Assembly (NCBI GenBank): GCA_020809425.1
Contig: JAGGDC010000002.1
Span: 386,334 to 450,333, forward strand
Origin: Candidatus Synoicihabitans palmerolidicus
GTDB taxonomy: Bacteria; Verrucomicrobiota; Verrucomicrobiia; Opitutales; Opitutaceae
DNA length: 64,000 bases
Reading direction: 5' to 3'
Below, in pieces: positions 1 to 8,519 of the stretch; the first letter of the stretch is position 1; each line of letters opens with the position of its first letter. Under the pieces are notes generated by a model. The model ran no database searches. It was not told the origin of the DNA and saw only the letters and a list, made by a program, of their open reading frames with translations. A program made the position numbers and the translations under genes.

Positions 1-1
1 C

Positions 2-502
2 GGCGGAGAACCCGTCGAATTCGACTTCGCGCCCTTTGCCGCCGCCGCCCGCTTGCTCTACGAAAGCCCCTGGGTTGCCGAACGTTGGGCCGCCGTGCTC
101 GCCTTCCACGCTGATCATGCCGACTCCATGTTCCCGGTCACCCGGGCCATCATCAAGGGCGGTGCCACGCCGTTGGCCGTCGACGCGTTCGAAGCCCTCT
201 ACCGCCTCCAGGCTTTGCGCCACGAATCCGAAGCGACCTGGCAATCCGTTGATGTCATGGCTCTGCCCACCGCCCCCGGAATCTATACCCGCGACCAAGT
301 CGCGGCCGAACCGATGAAACTGAACAGCCAGCTCGGAACCTACACCAACTTCGCCAACCTCCTCGATACCGCCGCCCTGTCTGTTCCCACCGGATTCCGA
401 CCCGCTGACGTCCCCTTCGGCATCACTCTCTTTGGACCGGCGTGGTCCGATCCCACTTTGGCCGCCATCGGCGCCCGTCTAGCATTTGTCCCTCTCCCGT
501 GA
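2..502 (+). CDS. Allophanate hydrolase-like amidase, C-terminal part (5' end outside window)
   Basis: The frame is open from the window edge to TGA 500-502, so the N-terminal part is missing. The visible ~166 residues follow the end of the amidase-signature domain of AtzF-type allophanate hydrolases: LLYESPWVAERW, FPVTRAIIKGG, ALYRLQALR, LPTAPGIYT, LNSQLGTYTNFANLLD and PFGITLFGPAWSDP. This family splits allophanate into ammonia and CO2 in urea/biuret nitrogen use. The catalytic Ser-Ser-Lys would lie upstream and cannot be checked. The protein stops right after the amidase domain, without the C-terminal domain of long AtzF forms, so it is a short form or a truncation. Its stop overlaps a GTG of the next gene by 4 bp, which suggests one operon. 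Confidence 0.75.
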   Translation, partial: GGEPVEFDFAPFAAAARLLYESPWVAERWAAVLAFHADHADSMFPVTRAIIKGGATPLAVDAFEALYRLQALRHESEATWQSVDVMALPTAPGIYTRDQVAAEPMKLNSQLGTYTNFANLLDTAALSVPTGFRPADVPFGITLFGPAWSDPTLAAIGARLAFVPLP

Positions 503-1195
503 AAATCTTCTCGTCCGTTTGCACCATCCTGTTCGCAATACTCTCCGTGTCTGCTTCCGATCCCCTGGTCTGGGGTAATATGACCCAAACCGAACTCGAC
601 GCCGCCTACAATCAAAGCGTCTACGCTCCCAATCTGGAACAAGTCCTCGCCCGCCAGGCCGCCAATAACGCCATCGCCCGCGAACAGCTTGGCGATCCCC
701 GACGCTACGCGTATGACGATCACCCGACCGAGGGGCTTGATCTCTACCCCACCGCCGCCCCCAACGCCCCCATCCACCTTTTCATCCACGGCGGCACCTG
801 GCGTTTCGGAAAGGCCAAAAACAATGCCTGCGCCGCCGAATCATTCGTCCACGCCGACGCCCACTTCGTTGTGCCCGACTTCTCCTCCGTCAGTGAGTTC
901 GATGGCGACCTCATGCCGCTCGTTGATCAACTCCGTCGCGCTGTCGCCTGGGTTCACGCCCACGCTCGCGAATCCTTCGGCGGCGATCCCGATCGCATTT
1001 ACCTCTCCGGTTTCTCCTCCGGCGGCCACCTCGCCGCCGCCCTGCTCACCACCGATTGGTCCAAGACCGTCAATCTCCCCTCCGCCCTCGTCGTCCGGCC
1101 CCGAATACAATCACTTCGAACTCATCGAAACCCTCGCCTCCCCCCACGCCCCCATTGGCCGCGCCGCCCACTCCCAAATCACTCCCACCCCCTAA
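499..1195 (+). pseudogene. Arylformamidase-like alpha/beta hydrolase, internally deleted
   Basis: Start is GTG 499 (overlapping the amidase stop) or ATG 580 (MTQTELDAAYNQ, a typical family start). The front half is good: oxyanion HGG motif (LFIHGGTWRFG) and nucleophile elbow GFSSGGH. After TTDWSKTVNLPS the sequence jumps in a different frame straight to the family's C-terminal block EYNHFELIETLASP, which holds the catalytic His. About 80 residues, including the region of the acidic triad residue, are missing. The family (kynurenine formamidase and relatives) hydrolyses N-formyl or ester bonds. With deletion plus frameshift this copy should be dead. I infer a single deletion event near 1090-1100. 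Confidence 0.75.
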
Positions 1196-1237
1196 GCCCC
1201 CACCTCAACCTTCTACAATTCAACAACTAACCCGAGT

Positions 1238-1258
1238 TTGTAACGTAATACGTTACAA
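1238..1258. promoter_or_regulatory. Perfect palindrome, candidate operator
   Basis: TTGTAACGTA - A - TACGTTACAA: two perfect 10-nt arms around one base, in the gap between the hydrolase remnant and metF. Size and symmetry suit a dimeric repressor site. No regulator gene lies beside it. Confidence 0.45.
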
Positions 1259-1324
1259 CCGCCCGCCCTCCCCATGTTCACATTTCCCGAATTATCGCTT
1301 GAGTTCATATCATCATATTCAGAT

Positions 1325-1349
1325 ATCTTGATTCATTAAGAATCAAGAT
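1325..1349. promoter_or_regulatory. Perfect inverted repeat at the metF start region
   Basis: ATCTTGATTC - ATTAA - GAATCAAGAT: perfect 10-nt arms with a 5-nt spacer, overlapping the first in-frame codons of the metF reading frame. It could be an operator of a methionine/SAM-cycle repressor (ArsR-type regulators use AT-rich palindromes like this; inference) or an RNA hairpin near the start codon. Confidence 0.45.
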
Positions 1350-2216
1350 CGGTCGATTTCCTCCCTTTTCGCCGTCAATCGGCCTCTGCGTTCACTCGAG
1401 TTTTTCCCGCCCAAGAGCGATGCAGAAGTCAACGCCCTCCGTGAATCCGCCCATGCGTTAAAGAGCATCGACTGGGACTTTGTTTCCGTCACCTACGGCG
1501 CTGGGGGCAGCACCCGCGACCGTACCGCTCAAGTCTCCTCTCTGCTCAAAGATGAGTTGGAGTTCACCGTCATGCCTCACCTCACTTGCGTTGGCCACGG
1601 CCGAGATGAGCTCAATGCCCATGCGGATCGTCTGCACGACGGAGGATTCCGCAACATCATGACTTTGCGCGGTGATCCGCCGAAAGGTGAGACCACATTT
1701 GAGGTCGCCCCAGACGGCTTGCGCTACGCCAACGAGTTGGTCTCCCTCCTTAAAAACCGCCACTCGGACTTCTGCCTCGGAGTCGGAGGCTACCCCGAAA
1801 AACACCCCGAAGCTTCGTCCCTCGAGGTCGATCTTGATAACCTCAAGCGCAAGATCGATGCCGGGGCCGACTTCATCACGACCCAACTCTTCTTCGACAA
1901 CGCCACCTATTTCCGCTTCGTCGATCTCTGCCGTGCTCGCGGTATCACCGTGCCCATCGTTCCGGGCATCATGCCCGTGCTCTCAACCAAACAGATCACC
2001 CGCATCGCCGCCATGTGCGGCACCGCCCTGCCAGCTTCACTCACTCGCCGACTCGAAGTCGCCGCGGAAAACCCCGAAATCGTGGAGATCATCGGCCTCG
2101 ATTGGGCCCTTGACCAAATTAGAGACCTCGTCGCGCAGGGCGCTCCCGGCTACCATCTCTACATCCTCAATCGAGCCCGCCTCGCCCTCGCCCTCGCCGC
2201 CGGCCTAGCTGCATAG
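1332..2216 (+). CDS. metF: 5,10-methylenetetrahydrofolate reductase
   Basis: MetF reduces 5,10-methylene-THF to 5-methyl-THF with FAD, feeding methionine synthesis. Family blocks are in order: SLEFFPPKSDAE, FVSVTYGAGGSTRDRT, PHLTCVGHGRDEL, IMTLRGDPPKG, GVGGYPEKHPEA, LKRKIDAGADFITTQLFFD, IVPGIMPV and the C-terminal LYILNRARLAL. The frame is open from after TGA 1329-1331 to 2216, about 275 residues from the conserved start, near normal size. No ATG, GTG or TTG occurs in frame between 1332 and the conserved FFPP block; only ATT (1335, 1356) or CTG (1386) could serve, so the start is either non-canonical or damaged. Two palindromes lie upstream. Confidence 0.85.
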   Translation, partial: FIKNQDRSISSLFAVNRPLRSLEFFPPKSDAEVNALRESAHALKSIDWDFVSVTYGAGGSTRDRTAQVSSLLKDELEFTVMPHLTCVGHGRDELNAHADRLHDGGFRNIMTLRGDPPKGETTFEVAPDGLRYANELVSLLKNRHSDFCLGVGGYPEKHPEASSLEVDLDNLKRKIDAGADFITTQLFFDNATYFRFVDLCRARGITVPIVPGIMPVLSTKQITRIAAMCGTALPASLTRRLEVAAENPEIVEIIGLDWALDQIRDLVAQGAPGYHLYILNRARLALALAAGLAA

Positions 2217-2264
2217 GCCTCTCCTGAATCCCAGGGCAAATCCTGCCCCCCCCTTCGGCTTAAT

Positions 2265-3648
2265 CCTAGAAAACGTATTTCATATAAGGAGCCGCATGTA
2301 ATAAAATAATGTTATCCAGTCGGTTAGTGAGTTTCAAACGTGCACCCGCCGACTCACCGGACAGGTAAACGAATCGATGCCTGCGACGGACCGTAACTCG
2401 TTTCAACGTCGCGCCCTTCGTTTCCTTGTATGTTCGAACCGATGTTAAGAACGAGCGAGGACGGAGCCGAATGCACATGCGAGGTAAATGCCTTGAATGA
2501 TGCTCGCCAGGGTGCGGTGCAGACTGGCCGTCTGCACCGCACGGCAACCCAGAGGCCGATTTGTTACCCGAGGATTTACCTCGAACAGAAGCCCTGGGCC
2601 CGGGTTGCCGACCTGGTTGAACTCGAACCGCTGAGAGAGCCCTGAGCTCGTATAACAAGATGGAGCAAACCACCCCTGAAAATCAAATCACCTATGTTGG
2701 TGTGGATATCGCCAAAGATCGTCTCGACTACACCGTCGATGATACTCGCTGTGCCCACGTCGAGAACACCCACCGAGGCCACCGAGCCTTGATCAAGCAC
2801 CTCCAGAGCCGGCCCAATGCCCGGGTCGTATGCGCAGCGACTGGCGGCTATGAGCGTGCCATTGTCGCCGCATTGCTCTTGGCCCAGATCCAAGTCTGCG
2901 TGGTCAAATCCAGGGCGTGTGTGCGCCTTTGCCCGCGCCGCCGGCTTTGCTCGCCAAGACCGACCAACTCGACTATAAACTGTTGCTCCGCTTTGGGTTA
3001 CAAATTAAACTACGCCTGCACCGTGCCCTCAACGAAGCGGCCGCTACCTTGCGTGAGCTGCTCGACTATCGCCGGCAGATCAGTGATCAACTCGTCGCCA
3101 CAGGCAACCGGTGCGAGTTGGCTGGACGCATTTTGCGTGCACGTCTTGAGATCCTGCGGGCGCTTTTAGCCACCGAGCTCGAACAAACCGATGCACTGAT
3201 TAAAACGCACATCCACGAGGACGACAGTCTACGCACCAAAGCCGCTCGACTGCGCGAACTCCAAGGCGCAGGACCCGTGCTCGCCGGCCACCCTGCTCGC
3301 CTACGGGCCTGAACTCGGAAAGATCGAATCGGGCCAACTCGCCGCTCTGATCGGTGTGGCCCCGTTCGCCCACGACAGCGGGCGGCGACATCGTTGCCGA
3401 CATGTGCGCGGCGGGCGTCATACCGTGCGCCAGGTCCTCTACATGGCGGCGGTCTCTGCCATCCGATGTAACCCTGTCATGCGCGCGTTTTATCGGCACC
3501 TCGTTGAGGCTGGGAAACTGAAGACAATAGCCCTTATCGCGGTCATGCGCCAAATGCTACATGCCCTCAATCTATTGGCCGCTAATCCCAACTTTGTCCT
3601 TGTTCGCTAACACCGCTGCTTCTGTCACAGCCCACTTCGGACTTTAGG
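2265..3648 (+). mobile_element. IS110-family insertion sequence, decayed copy 1
   Basis: Begins CCTAGAAAACG and ends ATTTAGG-like (ACTTTAGG). It is flanked on both sides by TTAAT (2260-2264 and 3649-3653). A ~395-nt non-coding left end precedes the transposase and contains a perfect 13-bp hairpin (2512-2524 / 2530-2542). The same element, better preserved, is at 42315-43736. The right-hand TTAAT supplies the TAA stop of the alpha-oxoamine synthase reading frame, so it sits exactly at that gene's 3' end. Confidence 0.85.
2660..3610 (+). pseudogene. IS110 transposase (DEDD), broken copy
   Basis: Starts MEQTTPENQITYVGVDIAKD like copy 2, then shifts frame near 2905 and again near 3280. Beyond the frameshifts it has lost two expected catalytic positions compared with copy 2: the Glu of the DEDD set (CEATGGYE in copy 2) is Ala here (CAATGGYE, ~2833), and the C-terminal serine (GGRHSVRQ in copy 2, aligning with the nucleophile position of IS621-type recombinases) is Thr (GGRHTVRQ, ~3423). 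It keeps, in a shifted frame, a segment corresponding to four residues (ATLL-like, after GAGPVLA) that copy 2 lacks. Confidence 0.85.
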
Positions 3649-4990
3649 TTAATCGTCGTTACAGTTCGCGCCAATCACCCGCCTCACAGCAGCAACCGTA
3701 TCCGCAAGATCTTCGAAGCGGTGCTCCGAAGTAACGAAAAAGCGCAGACGAGCGCCTCTTTCATCCACGGCTGGCGCAATGATCGGATGCACTTGAATCC
3801 GTTGCATTCGTAGTCGCATCGCCAGTTCCAACGCTCGCTGGGAGTCCCCGACCACCCAAGGCACCACCGCCGACTCCCCACTCGTGCCCGTATCCAACCC
3901 CAGTGCTCCCAACGCATCACGCAGCCATTCGCTACGCTCACGCAATTGATTCACTCGCTCGGGTTCGGCTACCAAATTTCTCAACGCTGCCAACGCTGCC
4001 GCCGCCTGCGGAGGAGGTAACCCTACACTGAACACGAACCCGGGTAAGGTGTGTCTCAGATAATCAATTAAAATCCCCGCGCCCCGGCCAAATAACCGCC
4101 ACAGCTCGCCCAACTCTTGGAAAGCGTCCCCATCCAGAGTTCGGCGTCCGACCGTTCGACTCCAAACTTCTCCGCCACCCCCCGTCCCGTTTCCCCAACC
4201 ACGCCCAACGAATGGACTTCGTCGACCAGCAACACTGCATCAAAACGTCGCTTAATCGCGACTATTTCCGGCAACCGCACGAGGTCTCCGTCCATACGGT
4301 ACACACCTTCGACCGCAATCATGATGCGTCGCACCTGCGGCCTCCACTGTTCCAGTAGTCGCTCCAGATCCGCCGGATCGTTATGCTTGAACACCCGCAT
4401 TTTTTCCCGCTCAAACGACCGCCAGACAAGATGCACTCGTGCGCGAGTTGGTCGTGCAACAAGAGATCATCGGGACCGAGCAAATACCCGATGACGGCCA
4501 CATTTGTCCCGTAACCTCCGACCATGGTCAGGCAAGACTCCACTCCCAAAAACGTTGCGATTTCATCCTCCAACTCCCCATGCACCGGTCGCTCTCCTGC
4601 CGCTATACGACTGGCATTCGCGGAAATCCCCCACCGTCGCGCCGCCTCTTCCAAGGCTCCAATAACCCTCGAATCCCGAGCCAATCCCAAGTAGTCGTAG
4701 GACGAATACCCGATCAACTCCTTTCCGCCCAACACACTGCGCCCGCCTCTCTTCGGTTCACTCCCTTCGAAATAGGGATTGCTCTCCACCATTCCGGCTA
4801 ACGCATCCTTCCGTCTCGCCAGCGCCCTGAGTTCCGGCCACTGCGTCCAATCGGTCTCCTTGGAACGTTTCGTATTTTCCAACAGTTGCGGCACCACTGG
4901 CGCTCCAGTCAGATGCCCCCCATTCCCTTGTCCCCCAGCATCTCGATTAATTCCGCCACACTTTGGCACCCCGGGGTGGATGCGACTCAA
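3649..4990 (-). pseudogene. PLP-dependent alpha-oxoamine synthase domain (AONS/SPT type), broken
   Basis: Read leftwards, the pieces are VESNPYFEGSEPKRGG and IGYSSYDYLGLARD (family start), SRIAAGERPVHGELEDEIA, the PLP-binding VDEVHSLGVVGETGRG, and the Schiff-base lysine block GTLSKSWASCGGYLAG, ending RLRFFVTSEHRFEDL. At least two frameshifts (near 4400 and 4080) separate them. Enzymes of this fold condense an acyl thioester with an amino acid, as in 8-amino-7-oxononanoate synthase or serine palmitoyltransferase. Frame remnants link it to the ACP domain upstream, so it was probably the C-terminal domain of one KS-ACP-AOS protein. It ends at the flank of IS110 copy 1. Confidence 0.8.
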
Positions 4991-5498
4991 AATCCGGCTC
5001 TTCGCCCCATCTCTTAGCCAACTCGTTCTGCAATTCCAGCCCCATCAACGAATCAAACTCCAAATCCTGCTTGAGTTTTAACTCCGGACTTAGGGCCGCA
5101 CGCTCAAGCCCCGTGACTTCTATCAATGCCGCCCAGACCACCTCCGTGTCATCAACGGTCCTGAACTCACCGTGCCCTAGTCCGCCTCCCTTTATTTCAG
5201 GGTTCTCTCGCTCCGCGGGTTTTCGTTTTGCCGCATCCACGATCCAAAGCCTCGTCTCGACCAACCGCACCGGAGGAAGCAATCCTTCCGTCCCGACGCC
5301 ATCCACGTCCGTTATCGCTCCCTCCTGGACCTCAGTCTCGCGCCCACCGGCCTCGTACAACGCCCGCAACCATTCTTCCTCATTTTTCCCCGTCAATCGG
5401 TGCACCACCGCGTGCGATTCTCGACGTCCCAATACGGCCGCAACTCCCCGGGCAGTCCACCCTGGCCGCCGCCGGAGCGCGACGTAACAAGAACTCAT
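4947..5498 (-). pseudogene. Acyl carrier protein domain of the KS-ACP-AOS protein
   Basis: The phosphopantetheine site is DLEFDSLMGLELQNEL (Ser in DSL). Upstream, LLPPVRLVETRLWIVD resembles the conserved tail that follows ketosynthase modules (usually LPxYPFxxxRYW). Downstream of the ACP, a third frame reads VAELIEMLGDKGM, a normal ACP C-terminus, so the frame is disturbed around 4950-4990. It sits between the ketosynthase (5495-6920) and the oxoamine synthase with matching strand and order. I see no acyltransferase domain, so any acyl loading would have to come from a separate protein. Confidence 0.65.
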
Positions 5499-6920
5499 AT
5501 ACGCTTATCCGGCGCTGAAAACGCCCACGCCACCATCGCTCCCGTATCTCGGCCCGAACACCTTGTGGGTGCCGCCGTCAACACGAGGTGAGCATTCGTC
5601 CCTCCAAACCCAAACGCATTCACTCCGATACACCCCGATCGGGCCCAAGCCCGCGTGGGTTTCGCCATGACAAATCCCGCCGCCTCCACTTGGGGTCGGC
5701 TCTCCGGCGCTCCGGGTTGTCCAGAAAGCCTCCCCTCCCGCAGACTCAACGCACCTTTGTTCAACGAGGCCATTCCAGCCGCCGCGACGGCGTGACCGAT
5801 GTGGGCTTTCACCGCCCCTAATCCCACCGGCCCGCGCTTCAACACATCCGTAAAATGTCCCCTCAACGCTTCCAACTCAACCCGATCCCCCACCGGAGTC
5901 GCGGTCCCATGTGCTGCGACGTAGGCCACGTCCTTGGGGTCGCGTTGAGCATCCTTCCACGCGTCCGCCAAAACCGCCCTTTGGCCGGTCCCCAGGGACG
6001 TGAACGGACCGCCGCCCTTGCCGTCGTTATTCACCGCCATGCCTTCAATCACGACCACAATGGGATCGCCGTCTCGTTTGGCATCTGCCCACCGTTTCAA
6101 CACCACCATCCCCACGCCTTCCCCCAGCACGAATCCGTTGGCGCGTTCCGCAAAGGGCAAACACTCATCGGTGCGCGATAACGCTCCGACCCGACTGAAA
6201 CACACCATCATCATCGGATCCAACAAGACGTAAACTCCCCTCACCAGAGCCGCATCGACTTGCCCGGATCTCAGGTGCCCCACTCCTTCATGCAACGCGA
6301 CCAAGGCCGAACTGCAGGCCGTATCCACCGTTAAGGCCGGTCCCGTAAAATCAAAGGCCTCACTCACATTCGCCGCGATCATGTTCAATTGCTGACCCAC
6401 GATCGTGTATTCCGAAACCGCCGGCACTGCCGCCGACAATCCCATCTCCTCTTCCTCACTCAGTTTGAGTCCCGTGCCCAACCGGCCGGCCAAACTCTGA
6501 GACAGATTTACGGGTGAGCTGACCAGCGTCCGATGATCGGAGGAGGTCGCCCCGACATTAAACCCCCGTGCGCCCGCGGGCCAAACGCTGCCTGCGGTAG
6601 CCAGCGTCGTCCAAAGCTTGGCGAGCGGTTTCCAGCACCAACCGCTGCTGCGGGTCCATAATTCGCGCTCGTTTCGGCGACAGGCCAAAATACTCCGGAC
6701 AAAACTCCATCATTCCGTCCACAAAACCCGCCTGTTTTGCAGGTGTATGGTTGGTACTCGCCCGCTCCGCCCTATAAACGAGCTGGTGATTCCAACGCTC
6801 CGCGGGCACCGGCTGGAACGCGGTCCGCCCATCCGCCAACATCTGCTCATACGCTTCCACGTTGATCGAACCAGGACATCGACCTGCCATTCCGATAATT
6901 GCGATAGAATCGTGATTCAA
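5495..6920 (-). pseudogene. Modular polyketide-type ketosynthase, frameshifted
   Basis: Start ATG 6920: MNHDSIAIIGMAGRCPGS is a typical KS N-terminus, followed by FCPEYFGLSPKRARIMDPQQ. A frameshift near 6570 separates this from the main body. The catalytic triad is visible: Cys in VDTACSSALVAL, His in AAHGTATPVGD and His in VKAHIGHAVAAAG, then FGFGGTNAHLVL. The KS would extend an acyl chain on the downstream ACP before release by the oxoamine synthase. Its sequence is of the modular type I PKS class rather than FabF type. Downstream of NAHLVL the linker is disturbed. The KS-ACP-AOS order resembles proteins that end a polyketide with a decarboxylative amino-acid condensation. Confidence 0.8.
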
Positions 6921-7044
6921 CGCTCCCTTATCCTCGCTCCCAAATCCGCTTGCCAGTCAATTTCCACCTCGGTCGTCAGTCGCGCCTGCGTCAAACTCCG
7001 TTGGGAGCAATGCAACCGAGCATCGACACCACCCCAACTAAGAG

Positions 7045-8033
7045 GTGAATCTGCCCCTATCCCTCTTCATGGGGATTCCCCATTTTGCGCTTATCCCCTT
7101 GAAACTCGTCATCCAGATCCCGGCTTATAACGAAGCGGACAACATTGCCGCCACCCTGGCCGCACTTCCGCGCGAACTGACCGGCTTCGACGTCGTCGAG
7201 TGGCTCGTCATCGACGATGGCTCCACTGACGGCACGCGGGAAGTCGCCCTCGCCCACGGCGCGGATGCCGTCATCACCCTCCCTCAACACTCCGGTCTAG
7301 CCACAGCCTTCACCGCCGGACTCTGAGGCCGCGCTCGCGCGCCAGGCCGACGTCATCATCAATACCGACGCCGACAATCAATATGTCGCCGACGATATCC
7401 CCGCGTTGTTTAGTCCCTATTCTGGCGGGCACCGCCGATGTTGTCATGGGTACACCGGCCCATCGAAGCGATCGAGAGTTTCCCTGCCTCCAAAAAACGC
7501 CTGCAACGCTGGGGTAGCGCCGTCGTACGAATAATGAGTGGCACTCGCGTGGTGGACGCGACCAGTGGTTTCCGTGTCTTCACCCGCCGCGCCGCGCCTC
7601 AACGTCTTTAACCGTCACACTTACACGCGCGAGTCCTTGATCCAGGCAGGCCAAACCGGATGCGCCATCGCTTCCGTCCCCATTCGGGTAAATCCCCCGA
7701 CCCTCTAAATTGGCCCGCAGTCAGAGCGGCTATGTATTCCGGTCCGCCTGCACCCTCATTCGGATGTTTATCATCTACCGCCCCGTGTTCCTCTTCGCGA
7801 TTCTGGGCGGCACTGCTTTCGCCAGTGGCTTTGGCTTGGGCGTGCGCTTCTTATCCTACTACCTCGCCGGTAATGGTGACGGCAAAGTGCAGTCGCTCAT
7901 TTTGGCCGCCTTGCTCATGGGTTCGGGTCTGACGTTGGCCGTCGTAGCCATCATCGCCAATCTGATCGCCATCAACCGACGTTTACTTGAGGATGTGCAA
8001 CACCGCATCCGAGAACTGGAATCTCGCCCATGA
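7045..8033 (+). pseudogene. Polyprenyl-phosphate sugar transferase (GT2, DPM1-like), frameshifted
   Basis: GT-A start VIQIPAYNEADNIAATLAAL, donor-site VIDDGSTDGT and, after a frameshift near 7325, the metal/acceptor motif NTDADNQY, then DATSGFRVFTRR. Further frameshifts (around 7420 and 7600-7720) precede two membrane helices (FLFAILGGTAFASGFGLG and LILAALLMGSGLTLAVVAII) and the family tail INRRLLEDVQHRIRELE. Such enzymes load a sugar onto undecaprenyl/dolichyl phosphate at the cytoplasmic face. The start may be GTG 7045 or ATG 7069. Its end overlaps the ATG of the flippase gene (ATGA), indicating an operon. Confidence 0.8.
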
Positions 8034-8416
8034 GTGACGCCGATCGCTGGGGCCGCCGAACCCGCTTGTCGTAAGCTCAGGTTGCAGCTACCTGTTGGTC
8101 ATCGGCGTGACCACCGGCCTCCACGAAATCGGCCACGTCTCGACTCGTTCCGCCTATGCTACTACCCTAGGGGGTCGCCCTGATTTTCAACTTTCTCCTC
8201 AACCGCTTTTTCGTTTTCCGGGCGGCCGAGTCGAAGGCCGCCCATCAACTGTCCCGATTCGTCCTCACGTCCGTGCTTTTCCGTCTGGGTGAATGGTGCA
8301 CCTTCAATCTGCTTTCCTCTTTCTTGCCCACCCACTACACCGTGCTGGCTACCCTCATCCAATTCGCGTCCCTCCTCCTAAAGTATGTCGTCTTCCGACG
8401 TTTCATCTGCCGATAA
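8031..8416 (+). pseudogene. GtrA-like lipid-linked sugar flippase, broken
   Basis: ATG 8031 overlaps the GT2 stop. After a short start with a TAA (~8071) the other frames give YLLVIGVTTGLHEIG, then FNFLLNRFFVFRA and finally LLKYVVFRRFICR, the pattern of GtrA/DPMS-associated membrane proteins (four helices, N-R-F-x-V-F motif). It would flip the polyprenyl-phosphate sugar made by the GT2. At least two frameshifts are needed to join the pieces. Confidence 0.6.
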
Positions 8417-8519
8417 ATCTGCGCTTCCCTCTGCGGCACGACGCGGGCTCGCGCTTTGGCTGATCGCCGTCCTGTTCGGATTTGTGCTCATGGTGCTACG
8501 ACTCGTTGAGTCCCTATGA
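8385..8519 (+). CDS. 44-residue single-pass membrane protein
   Basis: ATG 8385 to TGA 8517-8519. A Ser-rich N-terminus (MSSSDVSSADKSALPS) is followed by one hydrophobic helix (LALWLIAVLFGFVLMVL). It overlaps the end of the flippase remnant and shares ATGA with the next glycosyltransferase (ATG 8516), so it is placed for translational coupling. It remains open although all its neighbours are broken. It may be a real small subunit or a by-product of the overlap; function unknown. Confidence 0.45.
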   Translation: MSSSDVSSADKSALPSAARRGLALWLIAVLFGFVLMVLRLVESL

